64,000 nucleotides of DNA from NCBI GenBank assembly GCA_028532985.1, contig JANCIK010000012.1:1612001-1676000 (forward strand). Reading direction: 5' to 3'. Of the stretch, positions 55,801 through 64,000 are shown in pieces (positions within the stretch are counted from its first letter, which is position 1; each line of letters begins with the position of its first letter). This stretch comes from Stropharia rugosoannulata. Lineage: Eukaryota > Basidiomycota > Agaricomycetes > Agaricales > Strophariaceae. Below the pieces are notes generated by a model that did not search any database, was not told where the DNA came from, and saw nothing but the letters and a program-made list of their open reading frames with translations. The translations under genes and the position numbers were made by a program.

Positions 55801-56043
55801 GTCGCCGTTAGCCATTGTGAATCTACCATTCGGTCCTTGTTTGATGATTCCCTTGTTTATAAATTCATCCGGCAAGTTGCAAGACCTCATAATATGATTA
55901 ATGTCTCTGCAAAACAAGCAACCAGGGGCGTAGCGCGGAGTGGAACGATACATAGGTCTTTCTTGTGTCGGAAAAGATGTATTAGGTTGGCCTTGCATGA
56001 ACATCTTTATTGATCCTAATTCCGATGTCATTTTCCTTAGCAT
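52900..56043 (-). CDS. Element 2 copy B protease-reverse transcriptase-RNase H frame
   Basis: A continuous frame of 1,047 codons covers the CCHC knuckle (CLFCRDINHIMRSC), protease (ECVLDQGSE), RT (FVDDVPVKGP) and RNase H (MEVDSSN, KIELYGL, VRTDAS). It ends at the TAG shared with copy A. It lacks the one-base deletion that breaks copy A near 30313. Upstream it is out of frame with gag because of a one-base loss near 56070, where copy A is intact. Each copy is therefore open where the other is broken. Confidence 0.88.
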   Translation of the reverse strand: MLRKMTSELGSIKMFMQGQPNTSFPTQERPMYRSTPRYAPGCLFCRDINHIMRSCNLPDEFINKGIIKQGPNGRFTMANGDWINGTGTIKERIENILKLQHARDVPPHLSPATTMMFSCTTAETLFNSSSKLEEVDEEIGEVYLKTRSSPQDKPGPGKNSSAYEKVPEVVIAKRKSEKTIPEAHVRFEPAKGPQYRFTSGAENLDLLKKVISKSLDAEITISQRELLAISGELRKYFKETTTPKRILTVSYVHGEENEGSYVLQFASENGPSDRVLLTASPLMKLRVIPALLNGEFTAECVLDQGSEIMAMDKRIWRKLSHNINPERKIYMESANTELLQTDGMCENFKITIRSLELYFQVHVVDKAPFQVLIGQLFFVYTGCTTRDYTNGNQEITLTCPNMQKVVTIPTQPRNKVSEKRVSGFSRIPTELTRSGKMFMLNIVHERRHEQHKKDIPSALSFGRFITPLFAARIDDERGSSYHEIYPTNFNFEVSARFIGQCLQKTYAYSFQQRALIIKARKKYKPVARQTFPVSTTLPKEYHVIRRIPSDPLANMKPLPFKVDHIEPGIRYTKERMDAWNINEDGFLTPDEARLVQWIIKEHEMGFAWNEMEKGAFREDYFEPLKIPVVPHEPWAEKPIPIPPGIAKEVMRIFQDKVASKVYEPSSSPYRSRILYVPKKSRAIQVVHDLRRLNAVTIKDSALPPVVELYAESFSGRTIYAMFDLFVGFDHWVLHQDSRDYTTLSSPIGNLRLTCLPQGFTNSVQVQQGDVSFILEPEIPEFTAPFVDDVPVKGPRSYYQDENGVYETISENPGIRRFFWEHLNNVHCIIQRIQHAGGTFNASKSFLAVPRINVVGHMCSIQGRTVDESKVRVIRDWKPCENLTEVRSFLGTLGVMHIFIKDYAMHSRLLTELTKKDVEFTWGQREQEAMDSLKCFLIQSPALTALDYESEGQIIMEVDSSNIAVGFILSQVKEDRKEHPARFGSITWNERESRYSQAKIELYGLFRSLRAYRIYLVGVENLIVRTDASYLKGMLNNPDIQPNATINR

Positions 56044-56732
56044 GAGCTCAAGAGAAGTTTCTTCGGTTTCGCTTGTTCACGAGGTGTGCCTTCAAGGCCA
56101 TACCTGTCAGAATAAGCATTATCTTGAAGAACATACTGAGCCGCTCGATTAACTTGAAGATAATCATGAACCAGGCCCGGTTTCCGCTTTGGGTCTTCAG
56201 CTGTTAATTGAGTAAGAACCTTCGCCCTGAATTCTTTTGGAAGACCTAGAACATAGTTTCTGTTGATGTTGTCTCTTGATGATAATTGCTCCTTCTCCAG
56301 ATAAGTAGCTATAATCATGAATTCACAATGATATTCTGCTAGAAGTTCTTGATTATCCATGGGTTTGCTCGAAAACTTCTGTATTAATTTATGCAGATTG
56401 TTGACTGAGTATTTGTAGAGCGAATCCAACCCAGGGAAATATTCCAGTAATATTTGTTTATTCTCCTTCCAGGATTTGTTTTCGTCTAGAATATTCTTCC
56501 ATGTTTCGTGGTATCAGTAATCCACATACCACAGGGTTTTTGTAATCCGTGTGATATCCAATGTGTCTCCCCTGTCTTTGCATAATTCCTCTATGTCCTC
56601 TAGGTATCGATGTAAAGGAGTAGTGGGTCCTGTAAACGATGGAGCATCTTTTGAGTTGCGATTTGGGTAAGGCTTGACTTTGGGCGCCATGGTTTGAACT
56701 TCAAAAGGGTTTGCTTCGATTCCATGATCCAT
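56037..56732 (-). pseudogene. Element 2 copy B gag N-terminal part
   Basis: It starts MDHGIEANPFEVQTMAPK, is stopped by the same TGA as copy A (56514-56516), and continues as the capsid-like domain to the frameshift near 56070 (GEACGAAACCG context, one A fewer than copy A). Confidence 0.82.
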
Positions 56733-57183
56733 TTCCGATATATGGCTGAGTACTGAAGATATTTGGCTTCCTGACAGTGTCAGTCTTTTCCTTCTTCTCT
56801 TGATGGGTGCTTCAGGAGGTTGTAGGGGTATAGCAAATTCTGCAGCAAGTTGACGAGTTATCTGACAGTCTGGAACAGACGGATCTATTGTGAACTGTAG
56901 ACCCTCGTGGTGGGCTCCACGTTGTGAGGTGCGAAGTTGGGTTGGACTGGTCTGAAAAGCCTGTCTCTATAGTTCACAATGTGCAAAGGCAACATGTGTA
57001 CAACAATAGCACGTTGAAAAGGTTTTACTTGTTTTAAAACAAGGAGCTTCCAGTGTATGAGGTTTAAATGACGGTTTCCGATGCAAACTGATATGATGTG
57101 TGTAGATAAAATTTAACCCTGAGGGAAGCTGGAGAAGTACAGAGATATTCTACTCCTTAAATACCCATCTGGTTGCCATGCCC

Positions 57184-58243
57184 CATCAGGAAAAAGACTT
57201 TTTTCAAAAAAGTCTTTTAATTTTTTAAAAAGACTTAAAAAGACTTAAAAAGACCCCAGGAGACCTGGGTCTCTAGGAGACTGTTAAAGCAAAGTCTCCA
57301 GGTACCAAACTTTTAAAGACTTTTTTATGTCTCTAGGAGTCTCTTTTTTGTCTTTTTATGTGTCCATAATGTCTCTTGATGTCTCTAAATGTCTTTTAAT
57401 GTTACATTTTTGCTTTATAAAAACATTAAAAACATGACCTCATCTTAGCCAAATCACTACTACATAGATTAGATTGTATTAGTAAGTGTATTTGTATTTG
57501 TAAGTAGGTAATTAGGTATATTTAAATGTACTTAAGATTTGTCATGAAGTAACTATATTAGTCACCACCTTACATAAACATACAATGGCAAATAAACCAT
57601 CACATTAACTTGGGTACAATGGGAAGGGGAACTTATGTTGTGGAAATAATTTGCATTTGCCAGGAATTGAACCAACAGCTTCATGCATGACTTAAAACCA
57701 GCATACTTTCCCCTACACCATGTGCCTGTGTATATAGCTTAACTGCAGGTCAAATAGGATGATAATGCTCTAGACTACATTAATTTGTTACATCACAAGT
57801 CATTGAATTTAGTCATGTTCAGATGTATTTTATATAAGATTTACAATGTAGATTACAAGTATTAGTTGACAATAGCTATTCATAAGTCAATTTTTTCCTA
57901 GTTTCTTATGTCTTTAAATGTCTTTTTGAGTCTTTTTGTAGCTTTTTAATACACTTTATGAGACATTTTTAATATCTTTTAGAGACATAAAAAGATTTAT
58001 ACAATTACATCAATACATTTAAATACTTAAAAAAATTGAAAGACTTTAAAAGACATAAAAAGACCTAAAAAGACATTGGAAGAATTACATATTTCCCTAA
58101 AGTCTCTAGGAGACCTTTAAAAGTATAAAAAAGACATAAAATTCACCAAAAGACATATTGAAGTCTCAAAAAGACAGTAAATTTCCCAAGAGACACATAG
58201 ATGTCTCAAAAAGTCTCTTTTCAAAAAAGTGGTTTTCCTGATG
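57184..58243. mobile_element. R1 dispersed TIR element, copy 2 (complete, 1,060 bp)
   Basis: Termini are CATCAGGAAAAAGACTTTTT and, inverted, CATCAGGAAAACCACTTTTT. The intact LTR at 46604 shows the empty site and implies a 2-bp CC duplication. The interior is saturated with AAAAGAC/GTCTTTT and GTCTCTAGGAG motifs and has no coding capacity. It is a non-autonomous DNA element of undetermined superfamily. Confidence 0.75.
57658..57727 (-). repeat. tRNA-like sequence inside R1, copy 2
   Basis: Nearly identical to 41866-41940, with the B-box-like GGTTCAATTCC on the minus strand. Its presence in both R1 copies shows it is an internal part of R1. Confidence 0.4.
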
Positions 58244-58949
58244 CCAGATTGTACCTTATACATCCACGAAGATCCGACCACCTGTGCTGACTTTATCTCG
58301 TCAGAAACCATGCTGTACTACAGCATGCTTCATATCTTGGCCACAAATTTCCTTATCTTCAGAAACCAAGCCCAAGCACAAGAAATCTTCCTGTGGCCAG
58401 ATCATCTCCATGTTCACCCCTAAACATACATCTCCTCCAACCCTCTTTCCACACCTATGTCCCTTGTGTTTGTGTCGAGATTCTTCTGCTTTCTGCTACC
58501 ACACACCTGTATGTCATCGGAAACCCCTGCATATCATCGGAATCTGTCACCATATTTGTCCCAGGTCGTATGTATGAGTATTTCCATGTGATTGACTCCC
58601 TTGTGGGTCCATAGTTACATCAGATTGTTAATAATGATCTGATGTTGTTGGCATCAGAAGTCCAATATTGCTCTGATGCTGTTATCTTTCTTGATCTGCC
58701 ATTGAGTTGTAATAACATCTTGAGTCTTCCTTGTGCTTGTCTTCTTGTTTCATCATGTACATGTTTCATATCTTCGAATAAACTTGCATCTTCATATCTC
58801 AGTCTTCATATTTTGTGCTTCTTCTTGTTCTTTCAGTTTCTGATCATAGTTTCTGATTGTTAGGGCAGATATGTCGCTTCTTGTGTATCTATGTTCTAAA
58901 CCTTATGGTTTTTCTTGTTTTCATGAGGGGCCAGCCCCAGCCCCTCACA

Positions 58950-59275
58950 GCGCTTGTAGGGGACAGTGTCTTCTCCCTGGTTGCCAGCTTTGTGTTTTTC
59001 TTTGCCACTTTGACAGCTGGTGCTGGGGCAGGGCCAGGAGCAGGCGCATGAGTGGTGGCAGGGATGGGGGAGATGGGGAATGTGGATGGTGCAGCAGGAG
59101 GGGCAGGTGCAGCAATTGGAGGAGGGGCAGGTGCAGCCTCGGACGATGAGGCCACTGGTGTGATCCCAACCGTGGCTGGGTGCTCAGCTATCCAAAGTTC
59201 AGTAAAGATTAATGAAGATATTTTTGTGACTCACCAATGATTGGCATGGACTTTGTGTCCACCTCCACTGTGCTC
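58950..59275 (-). pseudogene. Gene H, middle part
   Basis: Between the Tc1 remnant and copy B. An exon ending at 59235 reads STVEVDTKSMPII. After an intron (59234-59188, GTGAGT...GGATAG), the next exon reads AEHPATVGITPVASSSEAAP and a long Ala/Pro-rich stretch to SPTSA, where copy B is inserted at GCGC. The phase is kept across the intron and across the copy B empty site. Confidence 0.55.
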
Positions 59276-60230
59276 TCGTCAAATTCAGTCAAAAACTGGT
59301 CTGGGCAAGTCTACTATTGGAAGAATCAAAAAGGAGCTGGATTTGGACAAGGAAAACAACAAAGGTGGCTGTCCTCCCAAACTCTCCTTTAGACATCACA
59401 GAACTATCCTCCAACAAATCACTTCTGGAAAGCTTGACAATGCTGTTCAGGCTGCCAAATACATCAATGATGTTATTCCTTCACCTGTCTCTGTACAAAC
59501 AGTCAGAAATGTTCTCAAAAAGAATGATTTCAGGTCTGTTGTCAAAGCCAAATGCCCTCTACTCAAGAAGATTCACTGACAAAGACACCTAAAATTTGCT
59601 TTATACCATTGAAACTGGACAGTGGAAGACTGGAAAAGGATACTCTGGTCAGATGAGACCAAGGTCAATGGGATTGGGTCAGATGGGAAGGTGTATACTT
59701 GGAAACCACAAGGCAAAGGGATCTCTGACAGAACAACAATCCCTACAGTAAAGCATGGTGGTGGTAATAACTTGATGGTATGGGGCTGTATGAATTGGAA
59801 TAGTGTGGGAAAACTTGTGGAAGTTGAAGGTATCATGGATTCTCAACAGTATTGTGACATTTTGGAGGATGCACTACAGGAAAGCTTTGACATACTTGAC
59901 ATACCAGAAGAGGAGCAGATTTTCCAATAAGACAATGACACAAAGCATACCTCAAAAAAGGCCACAAAATGGTTTGAAGACAACAATATCAATGTTCTTA
60001 GGTGGCCTGCTCAATCTCCTGACCTTAATCCCATTGAACACCTATGGAACCATATCAAACTCAAACTTAATGAATATTCAATGCCACCTAGAGGAGTACA
60101 TGAATTGTGGGACAGGTTGGCTGCAGAATGGAACAAAATTCCAGCAGAAGTATGTCAAAATCTTATTAGTAGCATGCCAAGGAGGATTGAAGCTGTTATC
60201 AAGGCCAAAGGGGGATGTAATAAGTACTAA
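59276..60230 (+). pseudogene. Tc1/mariner DDE transposase, two stops
   Basis: An HTH region (RQIQSKTGLGKSTIGRIKKE) is followed by the catalytic domain: WSDETK (first Asp), GGGNNLMVWGCM, DNDTKHTSKK (second Asp) and SPDLNPIEHLW (Glu). TGA at 59577-59579 and TAA at 59928-59930 interrupt it. The latter sits on the Gln before the second catalytic Asp (CAA to TAA). Both fit C-to-T changes. The N-terminus is truncated. Confidence 0.85.
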
Positions 60231-60458
60231 GTAGTTGGTAAATAGGGGGTCAAAAAACTGTCCCAATGCTTCATTATTTTATTTATTTTATTGTGATGCA
60301 AGTTCTTCTTCAAACCATGTGATACTACTTGTTTTTGGATAGGTCATATGTCCAGCTACCTATGTGTGAAATTTCAGGTCCTTACGTAATCTGGTTGTTC
60401 TGCTATTAACTGATATGTCCAAACATCCCAAACATTGGAACAGTTTTTTGAGCCACTG
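59276..60458 (+). mobile_element. Tc1/mariner element, 5'-truncated
   Basis: The right end reads GGAACAGTTTTTTGAGCCACTG next to TA (60459-60460), a typical Tc1-type terminus. The left inverted repeat is missing. It lies inside gene H, between its second exon (60461-60622) and the exon ending at 59235. Confidence 0.75.
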
Positions 60459-60460
60459 TA

Positions 60461-60802
60461 CAGCCCAGTCTCCACCATCTCCCTGAAACTCTCCCACTTG
60501 ACATTTTCAGTGTCCCTTCTGTCTGCATTTGCATCCTTCAGCAGCAACTTGCACAGATAGTTATAAAGAGTCAGACCCACTGCATGCCCTGCAGGGGTCT
60601 GTTTCCTTGCATGAAGTTCAACCTATCAAATGAAATAAGTAAGTAATACTTCAATAAAAAGAACCAGACTTACCAATGATTTCCAAACCCTGGTCCTCTC
60701 CTTCAAGAATACCTGGCTACCTCCCTGCCAGACCTGTACACAATCATGGTGGAATGCAACAAGTGCTGCACAGATGTCAAGGTTGCTGTGTGTTGAGGCC
60801 AT
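60461..60802 (-). pseudogene. Gene H, 5' exons
   Basis: Exon 1 (60802-60674) starts MASTHSNLDICAALVAFHHD. A 51-nt intron (GTAAGT...GATAG) leads to exon 2 (60622-60461), VELHARKQTPAGHAVGLTLY and on to METGLYS, where the Tc1 element interrupts the codon region at TA. It resembles the start of a protein family repeatedly found in agaricomycete transposon-rich DNA (MxSTHANLD-type start). Function unknown. Two insertions separate this from its 3' part. Confidence 0.55.
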
Positions 60803-62463
60803 AGTTTGAGAGTAAGTAATAAGGGAGTGGATGGGGTGAGCAAGTTTGCAAAGTTGGTGCAGAGGTGTGGGAGAGAATAAGAGTTCTGTTGATGGATGGT
60901 TGGTATTATAAAAATGAACTTTGTACAAATACTAGTCAACATTCTCATGCCGCCATTCAACAAAGACCATTGTCATGTAAAGTTTGAATGCAGCTGGCTG
61001 TTTCTGCTGGCCTCATATAGCTACAGCTTGTGTTTCAATACATATTTGCCATGGATGTAAAGACTGCTTGGTTAGACTAGTTCAGATAAAGTCTCCTATT
61101 TGTTCAAGTGATCACAGATAAATGAACTGCTAGGAATATGCCTGTATGCACATGCCCTTGATGTCTTAGAGCCTTCCAAGCTTGAAGACAAAATGATCCA
61201 AGGAAACCAGTGGCCACACCAGCAGCCTCAGCATACTCCTTTAGTCAGACAGTAGAAGGTAAGTCATAGGCTGTAATTTTATATGCCCAACTAACCATTT
61301 GATTTGCTCAAGTATTTCAGATATACCCTAATATGTGACAGTGTATATATACTGTAAAGCAGGTAATCTGACTCAGTAATGAGAAACCACCGGCATAACT
61401 GCTGGCCTTGTTCTGGATTTAAATAGTTTGTTCAGACTAGGTCAGACTTTGTATCTTTGCATGAATAAAACACTAGTTATTTGCCTGTATGCAGCCTGGC
61501 TTGATTCAGAGCATAACAAACATTAACACTAGTTGATGAGGTAGAACTGCCAGTCTACATTCTCATCTAATCTTCCCACCCCCACCCACCTATAAGCTAC
61601 GTAGGTCCAATGCTCACGTGGCTACTAATGAGCATGGATTATGCTTGATCCCCTTGAACACTGAAAGCAACTGCCCATAACGAAAACTTTGTAGGATATT
61701 CTGCTTGCCGGCAACATTGTTTGCTGGGCCCTCCTCATGCACCCATGCATCACATCCTGCCGGGCATGCCGTCGTCATTGGTCATCATCCCCATGCCCCA
61801 TCCTTGCCCATTTTAGCATCCCCCATCACCGTGTGCCATCACCCTCGCCGCTGTCGTCCCGCCATCACCCCCTCCGTCGTTGTCCCGCCATCATCCCCAT
61901 GCTGTCTCTTTCCCTTTCATCGTTGTGCATAGTATATTAATATCTTGAAACTTCTTCAGAATCCATCACTGTACATACTACATATTCACTCAACCATTGT
62001 AAGTAATCATTATTATTAACTAGTACTCTGCCTTCAACCACATCTATGAGTAATAAGTAAGTTGGATGCGCCCATTGCATGCCCACTGTGCAGCATCTGT
62101 TGACTGTTGGCAACGACAATGTCAATTCTGTTCCAAATTTAGCAAACGCTGGGGTCGAAGCACGACATACCACTGCTCCTCCACAAACTCCGTGTTTCAG
62201 GTCAACAGTCTGTTACAACTGTCGCTTAATGTAGTTTGTAGATTAGTGCCCGGCAAAACTTGTGGGGCCTCGCACCAAATGTAGATTAGGTTAATTTTAA
62301 ATTGATGCAGGCACTTATTGTACTCTTAATTTAGTTGAGAACTGTAAGAGAAATTGAGGCATTGGATTGAGCAGAATAGATAGCTACAGAAGTAAAGATC
62401 ATATGCTCGAAGGTGGCTCGAAGTTAGTTAGAGAATCCCCGATGGGACCTGCTTGGAACCTGC
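60803..62463. other. Non-coding stretch
   Basis: No supported gene is seen in about 1.66 kb. A C/T-rich segment near 61780-61920 with CCATCACC and CCGTCGTC runs gives spurious frames. Confidence 0.4.
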
Positions 62464-63953
62464 TCATTCGGCCTCGACTTCGACTGCCTGCTGATCCCCA
62501 AGAATTGACTCAGGCAATGCTTCATTGCTGTCTTCGCACTTGACTTCGTCACTACTGTCTCCAATGACAGAGTCACTTCTTATCTGTTTGGCAGGTGGAA
62601 TGCTGTTGTCACTACTCTTTCGTTTTGTGCTGGCATCCTTGCGTGTCTTCCATGGTTTCACAATGATAGCCCCGGATGCAACATCAGCCTGGTATTTTGC
62701 CTTGCACTCACGCAATTCTGATCCCATCAGCTTCCTAAACTTGCAGCTACCACTTTGTATAGCTTCGTGCAGCGTGATCAAAGGCTGTAAAGCATTCCCC
62801 AACTCACTGGGGTTGCAGAATTTTTCGTGTGTCCACCCAGCCAACTCAACACCATAGTGCTGAACAATACCTTTCTCATAGTCAGTATATTTCATAACAG
62901 CCTTGTCATTACCTGTGATCGATACTATGACATTGTTAAGGATGAAACATTCTCAGAATCTGATTTGCTGACTTACCAAGGTCAGCTCCAATAGCAGCAG
63001 CAATCTCGCGTTTCAAGTAGACGGCTTTTTGCTGAGATGTGCATTGAAGATCTTGATCAATATAGTAAGTATTTCTCAATGCAGATAGTGTATTACACTT
63101 ACTCATTATATCACAACCCGCAATTGCAAAGGCCTCAACCTTAGCAGCAACTGTGCTTGTGCACCATTTTTTCCCGACTGCAATGGGCATGTAATCTGCT
63201 AATTCTTTTGATGTGAAGTACCACTCGGGAGTGGAATGGTAGGAAGTGCTACTATGAACGATACAAAAGAAACCCTCCACTCCAACTCGAGTCTTTAAGG
63301 AGTCAATCTGAGAGCATGTGAGAAAAGATTAAATTGGGCCAATTAAGTGTATTGGTAACATACCAATGCTCTCATATTACGACAGATGTTTGAGACATCG
63401 GCAATACATCCCCGAGCAGTAGTTCGAGGCAAGTGGAGGCTACTGCTCTTTGTGGCCTCAAATTCAGCGACATATTCAGCGTGCTCTTCCTCTGTCAAGC
63501 TGTTGTACTCATCAATGTAGTCCCGCTGGATTGCAATAGCATTTTCTTTCTCCCCTTCTGGAAACATTGTCCACATTAGCACCGTCTCACTTCGGCATAA
63601 GCAAAGGGCTCACCTGCACGTAATTGCGCAGATTTGACGCTCTTAAAAGCATTGAATGAGTTGGTGACAGACTGCTTGTAGATGAAAGTCTTCCTGCCGG
63701 AAAAGAAGCGGTCGAGGAAGTAACGTGGTTTCTTATCAAACCGTGCCGCCAGTTCACTAGCATTTCCCAGAGTGAATGACATCCACTCTTCTACAGCAGC
63801 TTCGAGCTCCTTGTGTTCTTTCTGTTTCTGAATGGCGGTCTCCGACGCCTGTCGATTGGGCCTGGAATGGTGTGAGGAAGAAGAGTGCGAGGACTGTTGT
63901 CCATCCTTATGTCTGATGCGCTCGCTAGAAACCTTGAGTGTTGGCAGCGTCAT
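62464..63953 (-). CDS. Uncharacterised basidiomycete protein, 420 aa, five exons
   Basis: Exons 63953-63614, 63557-63364, 63307-63103, 63051-62977 and 62912-62464, with introns of 51-64 nt, all agree in phase. The core reads LAARFDKKPRYFLDRFF, FIYKQSVTNSFNAFKS, then RVGVEGFFCIVHSSTSYHST, PEWYFTSKELADYMP and VQHYGVELAGWTHEKFCNPS. I recognise this as a family common in agaricomycete genomes, often near transposons, with no known function. The C-terminus is Lys/Asp/Glu-rich with an NLS-like KTRKDASTKRKS. No broken exon is seen, so it may be active. The start could lie further upstream. Confidence 0.75.
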
Positions 63954-64000
63954 TTGACAGTATGAGAAGCTTAGAATTGGGTAGATCTACATACAGTATA

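Larger units (their letters stand above)
46347..58949 (-). mobile_element. Gypsy element 2, copy B, full length with antisense genes
   Basis: Minus-orientation element of about 11.5 kb without its R1 insertion: 5' LTR (58949-56923), gag-pol (56732-51199), four plus-strand genes (47399-50940) opposing pol, hairpin/polypurine module and 3' LTR (47312-46347). GCGC flanks it on both sides (46343-46346, 58950-58953). Pol has stops, so this copy is defective, although its integrase retains the catalytic Glu. It lies inside gene H. Confidence 0.88.
56923..58949 (-). repeat. 5' LTR of element 2 copy B, split by R1
   Basis: On the minus strand it runs from TGTGAGGGG (58949) to CCTCACA (56923), interrupted by R1 (57184-58243). 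Without R1 it is about 967 bp, the length of the 3' LTR. The inner 260 bp match copy A; the outer 706 bp match the copy B 3' LTR. Confidence 0.85.

Noticed and set aside
61705..61940. His/Pro-rich frames
   Set aside because: They come from a C/T-rich simple stretch; no start context, splice sites or family.

Overview
This is eukaryotic DNA from a basidiomycete fungus, most likely an Agaricomycete. The evidence is short GT-AG introns (about 45-68 nt), a KDZ-superfamily transposase with an N-terminal cysteine cluster, several agaricomycete-type Ty3/gypsy pol genes and Tc1/mariner remnants. No bacterial operon, rRNA or CRISPR array is visible. Nearly the whole window is mobile DNA nested inside mobile DNA. 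Exon structures were worked out by eye from splice signals and reading-frame continuity, without transcripts.

Region 1 (1-24285) is the 3' part of a large gypsy element, 'element 1'. It holds a pol gene (+ strand), four intron-containing genes on the opposite strand (17049-22465), hairpin plus polypurine modules, and a probable 3' LTR. It is saturated with the heptamer CAGCGGA on the pol-sense strand. A 13,915-bp KDZ DNA transposon (1585-15499) sits inside pol. It has 72-bp imperfect terminal inverted repeats and a 7-bp target duplication, and removing it restores the pol frame. The KDZ element carries a 1,090-aa transposase whose ten proposed exons all stay in phase, plus accessory genes. 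These include one with an RNase H1/viroplasmin-like domain and a 932-aa KDZ-associated gene. Its ends are packed with GTCATGCATGAC-like sites.

Region 2 (24325-26712) holds two related genes facing each other; the minus-strand copy is broken.

Region 3 (27306-58949) is dominated by two inverted copies of a second gypsy family, 'element 2'. Copy A (27306-33525, +) is 3'-truncated. Copy B (46347-58949, -) is full length with two LTRs, a GCGC target duplication and four opposite-strand genes between pol and the 3' LTR, the same architecture as element 1. The gag-pol arms are nearly identical and share stop codons. Between them lie a third, decayed gypsy element (minus strand, 33526-39650) carrying two inserted inverted-repeat transposons, a Plavaka/TNP2-like N-terminal fragment, a dispersed TIR repeat (R1) and tRNA-like SINE sequence. 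A second R1 copy lies inside the copy B 5' LTR.

Region 4 (45487-60802) is one minus-strand gene, gene H. It is cut by copy B and by a 5'-truncated Tc1/mariner element. Region 5 (62464-63953) is a five-exon minus-strand gene of an uncharacterised basidiomycete family.

The most interesting pattern is shared by unrelated elements: each carries its own dispersed short motif. Both gypsy families also have antisense gene clusters and a 7-bp-stem/AGGA-loop hairpin just before the polypurine tract, with stem sequences that differ but still pair.
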